DNA of 64,000 nt from Robiginitalea marina (GCF_024006985.1 NZ_JAMXIB010000001.1:558001-622000); one strand, 5' to 3'. Positions 24,926-34,144 are shown, numbered from the stretch's first letter. The notes: generated by a model from the sequence alone, not told the origin. Program-made: numbers and translations.

Positions 24926-26038
24926 GTGTACGCTGTACTGGATATAGAAACCACCGGGGGGAGATTCGGGGAGGAAGGCATCACGGAAATTGCCATCCAC
25001 CTGTTTGACGGGCACCAGGTGGTGGATACGTTTATCAGCCTGGTTAACCCGGAGCGCGACATCCAGCCCTATGTCCAGAAGCTCACCGGGATCAGCCCCC
25101 AGATGGTGCGCTCCGCGCCCAAATTCTTCCAGGTGGCCAAGCGTATCGTGGAGATTACGGAAGGATCGGTATTGGTTGCCCACAACGCCCAGTTTGATTA
25201 CCGCATCCTCAGGACTGAATTCCAGCGGCTCGGATATGAGTTCCAGCGGAAGACCCTTTGCACGGTAGACCTCTCCAAACGCCTGATCCCGGAGGCGGAA
25301 TCCCACAGCCTCGGAAAACTGGTCAAAGCCCTGGGCATCCCCCTGAGCGACCGCCACCGGGCCAACGGGGATGCCCTCGCCACCCTGAAGTTGCTCCAGG
25401 TGCTCCTGGACCGCGACACTGAAAAAGGCATCCTGAGGGAAGTTATCCGATCTGAGGCGCACGGGGAGCTTTCTTCGCGCCAGTTGCAGCTTGTGGAATC
25501 GGTACCCGACCAAACAGGCGTGTACTACCTCTTCAACCGGGACCGGGAATTGATTTACCTCGATTACAGCCGCAACATGCGGGCTGCCGTAAACCAGCAC
25601 TTTACCCGGCAGGACCAGGCTGGGCGCCGGCTGCGGAAGGATATACGGGAGGTGCAGTTCGAACAAACCGGCAGCGAACTCATGGCCCGCCTGAAATCAT
25701 TTGTGGAGGTCCTGCAGAACCGGCCCTCGCACAACCGCCTGCCCAGGCGGAAGGCCGCGAAGGCCCGCACCCCGCTTTATATCAATGGGGATCCCTATCC
25801 CCTGGAGGGCAGGGACCTGCTCCTGGTGGACCATGGACGCGACAAGGGGGAACGCGCCGCCATCTGGCTCAGCGGGACGCAGGTGCGTGGCATGGGGTAT
25901 TTCTCCCTGAACCACCAGGTGCGCAACCTCCCAATCCTGGAAACGCTGCTGACCCCCCTGGAAAAGCAGGACGGGGCTTTGGAACTCATCGCGGATTTCC
26001 TGCGCGAAAAGAAGATTATGAAGGTCATCGAACTTTAA
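24926..26038 (+). CDS. DnaQ-type 3'-5' exonuclease fused to a GIY-YIG-like domain
   Basis: 370 residues from GTG 24926. Residues 1-165 are a DEDDh exonuclease: DIETTGG, NAQFDYRIL and HRANGDALAT supply the acidic triad and the histidine. Residues ~195-275 resemble the GIY-YIG nuclease of UvrC (DQTGVYYLFNRDRELIYLDYSRNMRAAVNQHFT), then a ~90-residue C-terminal region with no clear family. Similar fusions are annotated as polymerase III epsilon or UvrC-like in Bacteroidota. The GIY-YIG copy reads VYY-YLD with Ser-Arg-Asn, so its catalytic residues need checking. A DNA repair or recombination role is inferred. Confidence 0.88.
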   Translation: MYAVLDIETTGGRFGEEGITEIAIHLFDGHQVVDTFISLVNPERDIQPYVQKLTGISPQMVRSAPKFFQVAKRIVEITEGSVLVAHNAQFDYRILRTEFQRLGYEFQRKTLCTVDLSKRLIPEAESHSLGKLVKALGIPLSDRHRANGDALATLKLLQVLLDRDTEKGILREVIRSEAHGELSSRQLQLVESVPDQTGVYYLFNRDRELIYLDYSRNMRAAVNQHFTRQDQAGRRLRKDIREVQFEQTGSELMARLKSFVEVLQNRPSHNRLPRRKAAKARTPLYINGDPYPLEGRDLLLVDHGRDKGERAAIWLSGTQVRGMGYFSLNHQVRNLPILETLLTPLEKQDGALELIADFLREKKIMKVIEL

Positions 26039-26048
26039 ACCCCGGGCT

Positions 26049-26900
26049 TTGGGAAAAAAAGCGAAAAGCGAAAACTGGAAAGACCGGCTTCATGAAATCA
26101 TCTATGAGGCCGATACCCCCGCGGGTAAGTGGTTCGACCTGGTCCTGATCGCGCTGATCCTCTTCAGCGTCGTGCTGGTGATGCTTGAAAGCGTGGATAC
26201 CATAGATGCCAGGTACCACAGGACCCTGTTGGCCCTGGAATGGGTGGTAACCGTGCTTTTTACCCTGGAATATATCGCCCGCATTATCAGCATCCGAAAA
26301 CCAGCCCACTACATTTTCAGCTTTTACGGGATCATCGACCTTTTATCGACTATCCCGCTCTACCTTTCCTACGTCGTAGCCGGGTCACAGGTACTCCTGG
26401 CCTTGCGGGCCCTGCGGCTGCTCAGGATTTTCCGGATCCTCAAGCTCGTGCAATTTCTGGGGGAGGCTTCAATGCTGCGGGAAGCCCTTAGAGCCAGCCG
26501 GACCAAGATCGCTGTCTTTATTTATACCGTGCTGATTCTGTCCATTTTGATGGGAACCCTGATGTATCTGATCGAGAGTGATGAGGCAGGCTTTACGAGC
26601 ATCCCGCGCAGTATTTACTGGACCATTGTGACCCTGACCACGGTGGGGTACGGGGATATTGCCCCCCAGACCACCCTTGGGCAACTCATCGCCACAGTGG
26701 TGATGATCATGGGCTATGGGATCATTGCGGTCCCAACCGGGATCGTTACCGTGGAATTTTCCAAACAGGAAAAAAACAAAGGGTCCAGGCCGGAAGGCTA
26801 TCCCCCGGTACATACCAACACCCAGGCCTGCCCACATTGCGGGGTGGGAGGCCACCGGGACGACGCCTCCTTCTGTTATCAATGCGGGGCGAAACTCTGA
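26049..26900 (+). CDS. Voltage-gated-type potassium channel with C-terminal zinc ribbon
   Basis: 283 residues from TTG 26049; the first in-frame ATG lies inside the first helix. There are six membrane segments: S1 FDLVLIALILFSVVLVM, S2-S3 with YGIIDLLSTIPLYLSYVV, a positively charged S4 (LRALRLLRIFRILKLV), S5, and a pore helix with the K+ filter TLTTVGYGDI, then S6. After about 30 linker residues the tail carries CPHCG and CYQCG, a zinc-ribbon pair. It forms a tetrameric K+ channel in the inner membrane. The gene is packed against miaA, whose ATG overlaps its stop. Confidence 0.93.
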   Translation: MGKKAKSENWKDRLHEIIYEADTPAGKWFDLVLIALILFSVVLVMLESVDTIDARYHRTLLALEWVVTVLFTLEYIARIISIRKPAHYIFSFYGIIDLLSTIPLYLSYVVAGSQVLLALRALRLLRIFRILKLVQFLGEASMLREALRASRTKIAVFIYTVLILSILMGTLMYLIESDEAGFTSIPRSIYWTIVTLTTVGYGDIAPQTTLGQLIATVVMIMGYGIIAVPTGIVTVEFSKQEKNKGSRPEGYPPVHTNTQACPHCGVGGHRDDASFCYQCGAKL

Positions 26901-27823
26901 TGGAAGGCCGCTACCTGATCTCCGTAAGTGGCCCAACCGCGATTGGAAAAACCGACTGGGCTATCCGCCTGGCCCGCCATTACAACACCAGCATCCTCTC
27001 CGCAGATTCCAGGCAGTTCTACAGGGAAATGCGAATAGGGACAGCCGTTCCCTCAATAGCGGAACTGGAGCAGGCCCCGCACTTTTTCATACAGCACCGC
27101 TCGATTTCTGAGCCCTATTCGGTAGGCGATTTTCAACGGGAAGCCCTCCAAAAGCTCAGGGAGCTGTTCGCTACCCGGAACGCAGTGATCATGGTCGGGG
27201 GGAGCGGGCTCTACCTGGATGCCGTAACCGGCGGCCTGGATGAGTTCCCGGAGGTACCCGCGGAGGTCCGGGAAAACCTTCAGGACCTCCTTAAACGCGA
27301 AGGAATAGCGGCCCTGCAGCAACTGCTGCAGGAACACGACCCGAAATACTTCGGCATTGTGGATACACAAAACCCCAGGCGCCTGATCCGGGCCCTTGAA
27401 GTCTGCCTGGCCTCCGGACAACCTTACAGTTCCTTCCGGGGGAAAAAGGCTGCCCCCGACTTTTTCACGCACCTGCCCCTGGGCATACAGGCCCCCAGGG
27501 AAATCGTCTATCGCAGGATCGACCAGCGGGTCGACCTGATGATGGCAGCAGGCCTTCTGGAAGAAGCCGAAAGGCTATACCCCTCCCGGGACCTAACCGC
27601 CCTTCAAACGGTGGGCTACCAGGAGCTCTTTGCCTACCTTGAAGGCCGGTGGGACCTGGCTACGGCCGTTGCGGAAATAAAGAAAAATACGCGGCGGTTT
27701 GCCAGGAGGCAAGGGACCTGGCTGCGAAAGCACCCGGAAATCCACTGGGTGCCCTATGATGCCCCGACCAGGGAGGCCACCGATTACCTCGACATCCGAA
27801 TGAAAGCCCCGAACCATGGTTGA
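26900..27823 (+). CDS. miaA: tRNA dimethylallyltransferase
   Basis: 307 residues from ATG 26900, which overlaps the upstream TGA; earlier in-frame codons lie inside the channel gene. It shows the P-loop SGPTAIGKTDWAIRLA, ILSADSRQFYREM, the catalytic-site Thr/Asp pattern, VGGSGLYLDAV and QNPRRLIRALEV. It adds a dimethylallyl group to N6 of A37 in tRNAs reading codons with initial U. It overlaps gluconokinase by eight bases. Confidence 0.97.
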   Translation: MEGRYLISVSGPTAIGKTDWAIRLARHYNTSILSADSRQFYREMRIGTAVPSIAELEQAPHFFIQHRSISEPYSVGDFQREALQKLRELFATRNAVIMVGGSGLYLDAVTGGLDEFPEVPAEVRENLQDLLKREGIAALQQLLQEHDPKYFGIVDTQNPRRLIRALEVCLASGQPYSSFRGKKAAPDFFTHLPLGIQAPREIVYRRIDQRVDLMMAAGLLEEAERLYPSRDLTALQTVGYQELFAYLEGRWDLATAVAEIKKNTRRFARRQGTWLRKHPEIHWVPYDAPTREATDYLDIRMKAPNHG

Positions 27824-28328
27824 AGAAGCGAAGATTTACTTTGTTATGGGGGTCTCGGGCAGTGGAAAGACCACCCTGGGAAAGGCACTTGCCCAAAGGC
27901 TGAAAATCCCGTTTTTCGATGGGGATGATTTCCACCCTGCGGAGAACATCGCCAGGATGTCGCGGGGCATCCCCCTGCAGGATGCCGACCGGGAAGGATG
28001 GCTGCGCCGGCTTAACGCCCTGGCAGGGGAGCATACGGCCAGGGGGGCGGTGATCGCCTGTTCGGCCCTTAAGGAACACTATCGGGACCTGCTCGCCCAG
28101 GGGGTTGAAAGGCAGGTCGTCTGGATCTTCCTCAAGGGAACCTATGATGAAATTTCAGAACGGTTGAAAAATAGAAAGGGGCATTATATGCCCCCTTCCC
28201 TGCTTCGTTCCCAATTTGACGACTTGCAGCCGCCAGCCCGGGCGATTGTGATTCCGGTATCCGCTTCCGTGGAGGAAGCCCTGCAAAGCCTCAGGGCGCA
28301 ACTGGCCCAGGGAGGCCGACCGGGTTAG
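27816..28328 (+). CDS. gntK: Gluconokinase
   Basis: 170 residues. P-loop VMGVSGSGKTTLGKALA, the gluconokinase signature FFDGDDFHPAENIARMSRGIPLQDADREGWL (residues ~32-62) and CSALKEHYRDLL. It phosphorylates D-gluconate to 6-phosphogluconate with ATP for the pentose phosphate or Entner-Doudoroff route. No gluconate transporter or dehydratase is adjacent. It converges on the response regulator gene at 28335, the two stops being six bases apart. Confidence 0.95.
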   Translation: MVEEAKIYFVMGVSGSGKTTLGKALAQRLKIPFFDGDDFHPAENIARMSRGIPLQDADREGWLRRLNALAGEHTARGAVIACSALKEHYRDLLAQGVERQVVWIFLKGTYDEISERLKNRKGHYMPPSLLRSQFDDLQPPARAIVIPVSASVEEALQSLRAQLAQGGRPG

Positions 28329-28334
28329 CACACC

Positions 28335-29051
28335 CTATTTTTCGGAATCCGTTTTAACCACCAGGCGGAACCCTTCCCCATGGATGTTGAGGATTTCCAC
28401 GCTGTCATCCCGTTTCAGGTACTTGCGGAGCTTGGCAATGTACACATCCATACTGCGGGAGGTGAAATAATTGTCGTCCCTCCAGATTTTGGTCAGGGCC
28501 AGTTCACGGGGCATCAGGTCGTTCTGGTGCAGGGCGAGCAACCGCAGCAATTCATTCTCCTTGGGGGAAAGCTTTATGGGCTCCTCTTCTTTGTATTTGA
28601 GGAACCGCAGTTTGGAATTCAGGTGGAAATTCCCAATCTGGAATTCGTGCTGCTTGCTTTCCGCCAGGTTGCTGGACTCCTTCCGTTGCAGGATGGCCCT
28701 GAGCTTGGCCAGGAGCACTTCGGAATCAAAGGGCTTGTTCAGGTAATCGTCGGCCCCGGCCTTATAGCCTTTCAAAACGTCTTCCTTCATGGTCTTTGCC
28801 GTAAGGAAAACGATCGGGATGTTTTCATTTTTCTCCCTGATTTCCCTGGCCAGGGTAAAGCCATCCTTATAGGGCATCATCACATCCAGGATACAGACAT
28901 CAAAATGCTCCTTTTTAAATTTTTCAAACCCTTCCATCCCATTTTTGGCCAGCGTGACCTCAAAATCGTTCATAGAAAGGTAGTCCTTAAGCACAATCCC
29001 GAAATTCGGGTCGTCCTCTACCAGCAATATTTTCTTATTTTCTGTTTCCAT
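28335..29051 (-). CDS. OmpR/PhoB-type response regulator (RprY-like)
   Basis: 238 residues. The receiver is complete: VEDD, phosphoacceptor Asp56 in CILDVMMPYKDG, FLTAKT, and YLNKPF. The C-terminal winged helix contains LSPKENELLRLLALHQNDLMPRELALTKIW and MDVYIAKLRKYLKRD. It pairs with the kinase encoded six bases upstream. The kinase-then-regulator order and sequence match the Bacteroidota RprX/RprY system, for which envelope- and protein-quality-related roles have been proposed elsewhere; the stimulus here is unknown. Confidence 0.94.
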   Translation of the reverse strand: METENKKILLVEDDPNFGIVLKDYLSMNDFEVTLAKNGMEGFEKFKKEHFDVCILDVMMPYKDGFTLAREIREKNENIPIVFLTAKTMKEDVLKGYKAGADDYLNKPFDSEVLLAKLRAILQRKESSNLAESKQHEFQIGNFHLNSKLRFLKYKEEEPIKLSPKENELLRLLALHQNDLMPRELALTKIWRDDNYFTSRSMDVYIAKLRKYLKRDDSVEILNIHGEGFRLVVKTDSEK

Positions 29052-29057
29052 ACTATT

Positions 29058-30638
29058 TCAAATTAAAGGGAGCTTGATATAGAAAGTACTTCCTTTTCCT
29101 TTCTCGCTTTCTGCATAGACCTCTCCCTGGTGGTCTTCAACAATTTTTTTGACATAGGCAAGGCCCAGGCCGTGGCCCTTGACGTTGTGAATGTCACCGG
29201 TATGCTCCCGGTAAAACTTTTCAAAAATCCGCTTCAGCACCACTTTTGACATTCCCGCCCCCTGGTCCTGGACCCGGATAATCAGGAAATTCTTGGCCAC
29301 TTCGGTGAACACGTCAATTTTCGGGGCATCCGGGGAGTACTTTATCGCATTGTCCAGGATGTTTACGATAACATTCCCAAAATGGGTTTCATTGGCCAGC
29401 ACCTCGGATCGTTCAGCATCCAGGTGGGCCTTTACATATCCGCCCCGGTCCTGTACGATGAGCTCCACGTGGTTGATGGACTTTTGGATTAGTTCGTGTG
29501 CATCCACCCGTTCCTTACTGATATCGAGCTGGTTTTTTTCCAATTTGGAAATCCTCAGCACGTTTTCGACCTGGGCGTGCATCCGTTTGTTTTCATCCCG
29601 GATCATCTGCAGGTACCGCAGGGTCTTGTCGCGGTCTTCCATGATCTTCGGGTTCTTGATGGCCTCAACGGCCAGGTTTATGGTGGCTATCGGGGTTTTG
29701 AACTCATGGGTCATGTTGTTGATGAAATCAGACTTGATCTCAGAAATCTGCTTCTGCCTGATCAGCTGATAGATGGCGCTCGCATAGGCGATCATGATGA
29801 TAAGGGTAAAGAGCAAAGAAAGGGCGGTCATCCCCAGTACGGAGTTCAGCAGGAATTTCTTTTTCCTCGGAAAGGAAATGAGCAGGGCAAATTCGGTATT
29901 ACCCTCGCTGTCCCTGAAAATAGGGGCCTGGTAGTGCCCGTCTTTCTCAAAACGGAATTTCATGGACTTCACCCTGGTCGGCAGCCCGCGGCTGTAGACC
30001 CCATATTCAAAGTCGAGGTCAAGGTTCCTGGCCTTTAGCTCCTGGTCCAGGAGCAATTCGATTTCCTCCCTCCCCACCCGCTCGTGGATGGGCACCCGGC
30101 TGGCGTAAACCCGATAAACATCGTCGAACATGGCTTTTTCCATGGCGGAAATCCCCCCTACTTTTTCCCATTTCTCCACGGGGCTCAACCGGTAGGTGGT
30201 ACCGTCCAGGCCGTATTCTTCCCTGAAAATCGTCCGCGTCCGCCGGCTCGTATAATTTTTAATGGTGGAGGAATCCGAAGGGGCCTCGCTGTCAAAGAAC
30301 GTGGATGCGATATTGTAATCCTCCTCTAAAATACCATGGGAATAAAACAGGATTTCATTGGAGTTCAAATCTCGGTCGACGAAAAAAATATTGCTGAGGT
30401 GGGAACTCTTGAGCTCTCCCACGCTGTCCTTGAGGTCCAGGAAACGTTCGGAATACTCCTTCATTTCCCGTTCTTCAATTTTTTCAGCAACCCTGGTCAG
30501 CACTTCGGTCACCGTATTGGAAAACTGCTCTTCCCGGTCTTCGACCGAACTGCGGATCCAGTAGAGCTGAACAGCGATGATCCCTACCAGGGAAAGGCTC
30601 ATCAGGGTGACCAGCAGCGCAAATAACCTCCTATTCAT
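29058..30638 (-). CDS. Two-component sensor histidine kinase (RprX-like)
   Basis: 526 residues. The first membrane helix is at 5-28, the periplasmic sensor region at ~30-260, the second helix at ~262-290, and the HisKA box FINNMTHEFKTPIATINLAVE holds the phosphorylated His311. The HATPase domain shows NVIVNILDNAIKYS, VQDQGAGM and GHGLGLAYVKKIV. It senses at the inner membrane and phosphorylates the OmpR-type regulator directly downstream. The periplasmic part has no named domain that I recognise. A 61-base gap separates it from coaE. Confidence 0.94.
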   Translation of the reverse strand: MNRRLFALLVTLMSLSLVGIIAVQLYWIRSSVEDREEQFSNTVTEVLTRVAEKIEEREMKEYSERFLDLKDSVGELKSSHLSNIFFVDRDLNSNEILFYSHGILEEDYNIASTFFDSEAPSDSSTIKNYTSRRTRTIFREEYGLDGTTYRLSPVEKWEKVGGISAMEKAMFDDVYRVYASRVPIHERVGREEIELLLDQELKARNLDLDFEYGVYSRGLPTRVKSMKFRFEKDGHYQAPIFRDSEGNTEFALLISFPRKKKFLLNSVLGMTALSLLFTLIIMIAYASAIYQLIRQKQISEIKSDFINNMTHEFKTPIATINLAVEAIKNPKIMEDRDKTLRYLQMIRDENKRMHAQVENVLRISKLEKNQLDISKERVDAHELIQKSINHVELIVQDRGGYVKAHLDAERSEVLANETHFGNVIVNILDNAIKYSPDAPKIDVFTEVAKNFLIIRVQDQGAGMSKVVLKRIFEKFYREHTGDIHNVKGHGLGLAYVKKIVEDHQGEVYAESEKGKGSTFYIKLPLI

Positions 30639-30699
30639 CGTCTACGTAAAAGTAAAAATTTAACATTTAGGGACTGGGGGGTTTAACCTAACCTTAACA

Positions 30700-31302
30700 C
30701 TAGGAATTAAGCGCATTCCCAGCGAGTTGGAGGAGTTCCCGGTGTACCTTCCGGGTATCCCGGAGGGTTTGTTGAAGTTCCGTGTTCCGGATTACAAAAT
30801 CAGCCAATGGGATTTTTTTTGCATCCCCCCACTGGTTCCGCATACGGGAGCGCACCGCCTCCCGGGAAACCCCGTCGCGGAGCATTACCCTGCGGATCCG
30901 CTCATCTTCAGGGGCAGTTACCAGGACCATCCGGTCCAGCCCCCTGTATCCGCCGTTTTCGAACAGGACCGCCGCTTCCTGCACGACATACGGGGCCGAT
31001 TGCCCCTCTGCCCAGGACTCAAAATCAGCCCTCACCACGGGGTGAACCAGGGCATTGAGGGCTTCGAGCATGGAGGGGTCGTCAAAAACCCTGGAGGCGA
31101 TAAAAGGCCGGTTAAGCGTTTTCCCTTCATATGCCCCGGGTCCGAGCAATTCCGTAATCGCTGCCCTAAGGCCATCTTCCCCTTCCATCAAATCCCTGGC
31201 CCTGCGGTCGGAATCGTACACCGGCACCCCCAGTTGACGCAGTGCATTGGCAACCGTACTTTTCCCGCTCCCGATACCCCCGGTAAGTCCGACCCGCATC
31301 AT
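30700..31302 (-). CDS. coaE: Dephospho-CoA kinase
   Basis: 200 residues from ATG 31302 (a second ATG follows directly). P-loop GLTGGIGSGKSTVANALRQLG, then VYDSDRRARDLM, NRPFIASRVF, HPVVRADFESW and VQEAAVLFENGGY. It phosphorylates dephospho-CoA, the last step of coenzyme A synthesis. The start overlaps the ybbR stop, so it is translationally coupled to that gene. The longer open frame extending upstream lies inside ybbR and is not used. Confidence 0.96.
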   Translation of the reverse strand: MMRVGLTGGIGSGKSTVANALRQLGVPVYDSDRRARDLMEGEDGLRAAITELLGPGAYEGKTLNRPFIASRVFDDPSMLEALNALVHPVVRADFESWAEGQSAPYVVQEAAVLFENGGYRGLDRMVLVTAPEDERIRRVMLRDGVSREAVRSRMRNQWGDAKKIPLADFVIRNTELQQTLRDTRKVHRELLQLAGNALNS

Positions 31303-32228
31303 TCTCGCTTGATGATAAATTCCACGGAAGTCTCCAGGGGCTGAGCCTCGTAAACCTCGCCGGGCTGCTTTTCCAGGGATAATTGCAGCCTGCCCGATTC
31401 CACCTGCGAAGAGGCATAGTCGGCCACCAACCGAAAATCTTCGGGCTTCAGGTCCTTGAGCGTTGCAATCCTTCCCCTGCACAGTACCCCGACGATTTTC
31501 GGAAACATTTGAATTTGAAGGTCTTCAGGGGCATTAACCACTTCCACGGGGACTTCCACCACGGCTTCCGAAAACCGGAACACCTTTGCCGACACCGAAA
31601 TGCGCTCTGCGGAAAAGCGGGTATGCGGAAAGTGCTCCCGGCCGGCCAGGGCAAGGGTGTGCTCAAAGTCTTCCTTTATCTGCTCCAATGCCAGCGGAAC
31701 GGTCCTCAGCTCATACAGGCTGTCAATTTCAGCGGGCGGGCCCAGGACCTCAACCGTTTCGGGGGAAATGACCAGCTCCCCGTCGAGCATGTGGTTCTGG
31801 GCAAAGTCGAGGGAAGCCTCGACCCGGACCGGTACGGTTTTGGAAATCACTTTCTGGAAATCCACAAACAGGGTATCGCCAGGGGCCTGCAGCAGGCTGG
31901 CCGATTCTCCCAATTGCGCTTCAATCTGTCCCCAGTAGGCTGCGGGGCTGATGTAAAACCCCCGACTGCCCTGCTGGGCTTCCCTCAGGTCAATCGCAAT
32001 GGTTTTTGGGCTGAGTTGGTACCGCAGGAGCTGAAAGCCGCTGGCCCTCAAACGGACACCCACCGCCTCGGGCGGGGCTTGCATAAGTACCATTTCCCGG
32101 GGCAGGTGTGCGTATTCGAGGCGGACCTTTACCGTGTGGCTGTAAGACTGGGAAAGCCGGCTGATGAACCAGGCAGTAAAGGAAAAAGCAAGGAAAATCA
32201 GGAAAACCCTAACTTTCCTGTGCTTCAT
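31299..32228 (-). CDS. YbbR-like (CdaR-type) membrane-anchored protein
   Basis: 309 residues from ATG 32226-32228; a TTG eight codons upstream is an alternative. One N-terminal membrane helix (VRVFLIFLAFSFTAWFISRL) is followed by at least two YbbR-type beta domains in the periplasm (for example ISKTVPVRVEASLDFAQNHMLDG and VISPETVEVLGPPAEIDSL). In Firmicutes, CdaR regulates the cyclic-di-AMP cyclase CdaA; here no cyclase gene is adjacent, so that role is only a possibility. It overlaps coaE by four bases and is preceded by a glycosyltransferase gene. Confidence 0.88.
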   Translation of the reverse strand: MKHRKVRVFLIFLAFSFTAWFISRLSQSYSHTVKVRLEYAHLPREMVLMQAPPEAVGVRLRASGFQLLRYQLSPKTIAIDLREAQQGSRGFYISPAAYWGQIEAQLGESASLLQAPGDTLFVDFQKVISKTVPVRVEASLDFAQNHMLDGELVISPETVEVLGPPAEIDSLYELRTVPLALEQIKEDFEHTLALAGREHFPHTRFSAERISVSAKVFRFSEAVVEVPVEVVNAPEDLQIQMFPKIVGVLCRGRIATLKDLKPEDFRLVADYASSQVESGRLQLSLEKQPGEVYEAQPLETSVEFIIKRE

Positions 32229-32255
32229 TCCGGATTGTAGTCGCTTGATCAAGGG

Positions 32256-33272
32256 TCAGGTTTTGAAAAACAACCGGGGAAACAGTTCTTCCGGTTTCTT
32301 CCTACTAAAGGTAAGCAAGATGGTGGATTTAAGAAAACCGAGTCCGTACCCGCAAAACTGCACCAGCAAGGCTACCGGAGCCAAAGCCGCCGCTGCAAGG
32401 CTCCCGGCCTTCAGTCCGGCCCCCACCCCTGTCGCCAGAAGGTAGGCGCAGGCCATGGAAAGGGGAAGCCAGGCCAGGGGGGTTGCCCGGAAAAAGGGCA
32501 ACAGGATTGCGCCGGCCAGCCCTCCCAGAAAAAGGGCAGGCAGCCAGTATACCAGCCTGGAAGATTCCGGGTGCCACCGGTTTAAGACCGGGCGGGCCAT
32601 CCCAAATTTAAAAACCTGACGGTAAAAGGAGCGAAGGGTGACCCTTCGCTTGTGGTATACCCTGGCCCCTTCGATCAGGCGTATTGAAAACCCCAGTTTT
32701 TTAAGGCGAAGGCTAAGGTCCGGGTCTTCCCCGGGGTGGATATTGCCAAACCCCCCGCTGGCCGCGAATGCCTCCCGGGAAAGGCCCATATTGAAACTTC
32801 GGGGCTGGAAGTTCCTGCGGGCTATTCGCCTGCCCCGGATCCCGCCTGTGGTCAAAACGGAAGTCATGGTATAACTGATGGCCTGTTGCAGGGCGTTAAA
32901 GGACGGATGCGCATCATCGGGACCCCCGAAGCAATCGGCGTATTCCTTTTTGAGGGCTTTATCGACCGCTTCCAGATAGCCCGGGGGCAGGAGGCAATCG
33001 GAATCCACCAGGATATAATACGTCCCTTTTGCCTTTTTCATGCCGTAATTCCGGGAATCGCCCGGCCCGGTATTTTCTTTGCAGAAATAAGACAGCTCCA
33101 GCCGGTCGCGGAACTCCGAAACCACCTTTTCAGACGTCAGGCTCGAACCGTCTTCCACGATTACGACCTCAAAGGGGCGCGGGAACACCTGTAAGGCCAG
33201 ACTCCCGAGGAGTTCCCGGGTTTCTTCGGGCCGGTTGTACACCGGGATGACAAAGGAATAAAACCGTTCCAT
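32256..33272 (-). CDS. Family 2 glycosyltransferase with C-terminal membrane segments
   Basis: 338 residues. The GT-A domain starts YSFVIPVYNRPEETRELLGSL, has VVIVEDGS and the metal-binding LVDSDCLLPP (DxD-like), then a second half with GGFGNIHPGEDPDLSLRLKKLGF, the acceptor-side ED/RR signature. The last ~90 residues form about three hydrophobic helices (LPALFLGGLAGAILLPFF, LAWLPLSMACAYLLATGV, ALAPVALLVQFCGYGLGF). It probably transfers a sugar to a lipid-linked or surface polymer at the inner membrane. It is in line with ybbR-coaE, downstream of the fabI terminator. Confidence 0.9.
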   Translation of the reverse strand: MERFYSFVIPVYNRPEETRELLGSLALQVFPRPFEVVIVEDGSSLTSEKVVSEFRDRLELSYFCKENTGPGDSRNYGMKKAKGTYYILVDSDCLLPPGYLEAVDKALKKEYADCFGGPDDAHPSFNALQQAISYTMTSVLTTGGIRGRRIARRNFQPRSFNMGLSREAFAASGGFGNIHPGEDPDLSLRLKKLGFSIRLIEGARVYHKRRVTLRSFYRQVFKFGMARPVLNRWHPESSRLVYWLPALFLGGLAGAILLPFFRATPLAWLPLSMACAYLLATGVGAGLKAGSLAAAALAPVALLVQFCGYGLGFLKSTILLTFSRKKPEELFPRLFFKT

Positions 33273-33282
33273 ACACGCTTAT

Positions 33283-33314
33283 AAAAAAGCCATCCGCGGG
33301 CGGGATGGCTTTTC
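33283..33314 (-). terminator. Rho-independent terminator of fabI
   Basis: On the minus strand AAAAGCCATCC pairs with GGATGGCTTTT, with a GCCCGC-type loop and further T after the stem. It sits between the fabI stop and the glycosyltransferase start, so the latter needs its own promoter or read-through. Confidence 0.85.
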
Positions 33315-33331
33315 AACAGAAAAATATCTTC

Positions 33332-34144
33332 CTATTCCGTAAACCCGTCAATAACCTCCTGGCTGACCCCGGTAGAGGAAAACCCTCCATCGTGGAACAG
33401 GTTCTGCATGGTCACTTTCCGGGTCAGGTCCGAAAACAGGCTTACCGTGTAATTGGCGCATTCCAGGGCGGTTGCATTGCCCAGGGGCGACATTTTCTCA
33501 GCGTAGGCGATAAAACCGTCGAAGCCCTTGACCCCTTTGCCTGCCGTGGTCGGGGTAGGCGACTGGGAAATGGTATTGACCCGCACTTTCTTTTCTTTCC
33601 CGAAAAAGTATCCGAAGCTTCGCGCCACGGACTCGAGGTAGGCTTTGTTGTCGGCCATGTCGTTATAATCGGGGAAGGTCCTCTGGGCCGCCATATAGGT
33701 GAGGGCCACGATGCTGCCCCAGGGGTTCATGGCATCGGCCTTGTAGAGCGACTGCATGACTTTGTGGAAGGAGAGGGCGGAGACATCCCATCCCTTGGTG
33801 GTGAAATCGTACTTCTGGTCGGTGTACGACCTGCCCTTCCTGACGTTGATCGACATGCCGATGGAATGGAGCACAAAATCCAGTTTGCCCCCCAGGGTTT
33901 CCATGGCCTGTGCAACCAGGGCGTCGAGGTCTTCCTCGCTGGTGGCATCGGCCGGAATGATAACCGATCCTGTTTTTTCGGCAAGTTCGTTTATTTTCCC
34001 CATCCGCATGGCGATGGGGGCGTTGGTCAGCACAAAGGTTCCCCCTTCCTCGTGGACGCGTTCTGCCGTTTTCCAGGCAATGGAAAATTCATCAAGGGCC
34101 CCGAAGATGATCCCCTTTTTACCCTTCAATAGATTATAGGCCAT
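33332..34144 (-). CDS. fabI: Enoyl-[acyl-carrier-protein] reductase (NADH)
   Basis: 270 residues. It has the FabI-type dinucleotide site GIIFGALDEFSIAWKTAERV, HSIGMS, and the catalytic Tyr-x6-Lys in DYNDMADNKAYLESVARSFG, followed by VRVNTISQSPTPTTAGKGVKGF. It reduces the double bond of enoyl-ACP in each cycle of fatty-acid elongation. A TATCTTTG -7 box lies 25 bases upstream of the ATG. It ends in its own terminator. Confidence 0.97.
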   Translation of the reverse strand: MAYNLLKGKKGIIFGALDEFSIAWKTAERVHEEGGTFVLTNAPIAMRMGKINELAEKTGSVIIPADATSEEDLDALVAQAMETLGGKLDFVLHSIGMSINVRKGRSYTDQKYDFTTKGWDVSALSFHKVMQSLYKADAMNPWGSIVALTYMAAQRTFPDYNDMADNKAYLESVARSFGYFFGKEKKVRVNTISQSPTPTTAGKGVKGFDGFIAYAEKMSPLGNATALECANYTVSLFSDLTRKVTMQNLFHDGGFSSTGVSQEVIDGFTE

